From Paludibacteraceae bacterium (GTDB lineage: Bacteria; Bacteroidota; Bacteroidia; Bacteroidales; Paludibacteraceae), in the NCBI GenBank assembly GCA_904502115.1, contig CAJGDW010000092.1, positions 1 through 6,232 of the forward strand: 6,232 bases of DNA. Direction: 5' to 3'. This document shows positions 5,997 through 6,232 of this stretch, one piece after another. Made by a program: the position numbers and the translations under genes. The notes under the pieces were generated by a model. That model ran no database searches. It saw only the letters and a program-made list of their open reading frames with translations, and was not told the DNA's origin. Position 1 is the stretch's first letter. Every line of letters begins with the position of its first letter.

Positions 5997-6232
5997 ATGG
6001 CCACAATATTTTCTGTAGAAGAATTGAGAACCATGTTCCAATCTTCTTTTAGCATGCAAACTTGGTACAATTGCTTGCAAAATTTATTCAATGCGAGTGA
6101 ACTAAAAGTTACGCCCGAAAAGATAAACAATAGTACGTTAGAAAATGGCTATTACTTAGGTAATATCGATACGGTGGATAGTTACAGAATAGGCCTGTTT
6201 TATTATAAAATAACACAAGGTTCTGTGGCGAA
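5997..6232 (+). CDS. N-terminus of a possible Eco57I-like DNA methylase / type IIG restriction-modification protein (3'-partial)
   Basis: Only the first 78 codons are present, starting at ATG 5997, 37 bp after the helicase stop; the frame is open to the window edge. The leader is AT-rich without a Shine-Dalgarno. The visible part has FSVEELRTMFQSSF (5-18), a W-Y-N-C-L-Q-N-L-F helix (23-31), and YYLGNIDTVDSYRIGLFYYK (52-71). From memory this pattern (short helical start, then Y-R-I-G-x-F-Y-Y-K-I) opens Eco57I-type methylase proteins in Bacteroidota that sit beside PLD/SNF2 helicases. No methylase motif (such as NPPY) is within reach, so the assignment rests on N-terminal resemblance and on position after a defence-type helicase. 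The ORF is very likely real; the function is tentative. Confidence 0.75.
   Translation, partial: MATIFSVEELRTMFQSSFSMQTWYNCLQNLFNASELKVTPEKINNSTLENGYYLGNIDTVDSYRIGLFYYKITQGSVA

Overview
The window falls into two parts that look as if they come from different bacterial phyla. Positions 1 to about 960 carry the end of a histidine-biosynthesis gene (hisF) and the first third of a uracil-DNA glycosylase gene (ung). These have Clostridia/Lachnospiraceae-type protein sequence, all-CCG proline and all-CAG glutamine codons, and a Shine-Dalgarno sequence before ung. From about 985 onward the ung protein reads like a Bacteroidota enzyme, its glutamine codons are all CAA, and the downstream genes lack Shine-Dalgarno sequences. 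A Bacteroidota-type TAnnTTTG promoter element lies upstream of the next gene. The switch falls inside the most conserved block of ung and keeps the reading frame. It is therefore either an assembly join between two organisms or a real inter-phylum recombinant gene. The rest of the window is best treated as Bacteroidales-like (Bacteroides/Prevotella type).

Layout: partial hisF (+, 3-737); ung (+, 747-1406); a 249-codon gene on the minus strand (1396-2145) whose end overlaps the end of ung by 11 bp; a 520-bp gene-free stretch (2146-2665) rich in inverted repeats; a large intact gene (+, 2666-5959); and the first 78 codons of a further gene (+, from 5997) that runs off the window.

The minus-strand protein resembles a module of the giant polyvalent proteins of phages and conjugative elements. 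It stops where those proteins usually continue into an ADP-ribosyltransferase-like domain. The large + strand gene encodes a phospholipase D-like (HKD) nuclease domain fused to a SNF2-like SF2 helicase, with all main ATPase motifs present. The truncated gene after it has an N-terminus resembling Eco57I-type adenine methylase / type IIG restriction-modification proteins. Together these two look like the start of a helicase-nuclease-methylase defence operon, related in logic to DISARM and helicase-methylase systems. That assignment is inference because the rest of the operon is outside the window.

The gene-free stretch holds a REP-like palindrome, several hairpins and a terminator-like stem with a T run ahead of the helicase gene. 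It also holds an inverted repeat over the promoter of the minus-strand gene.
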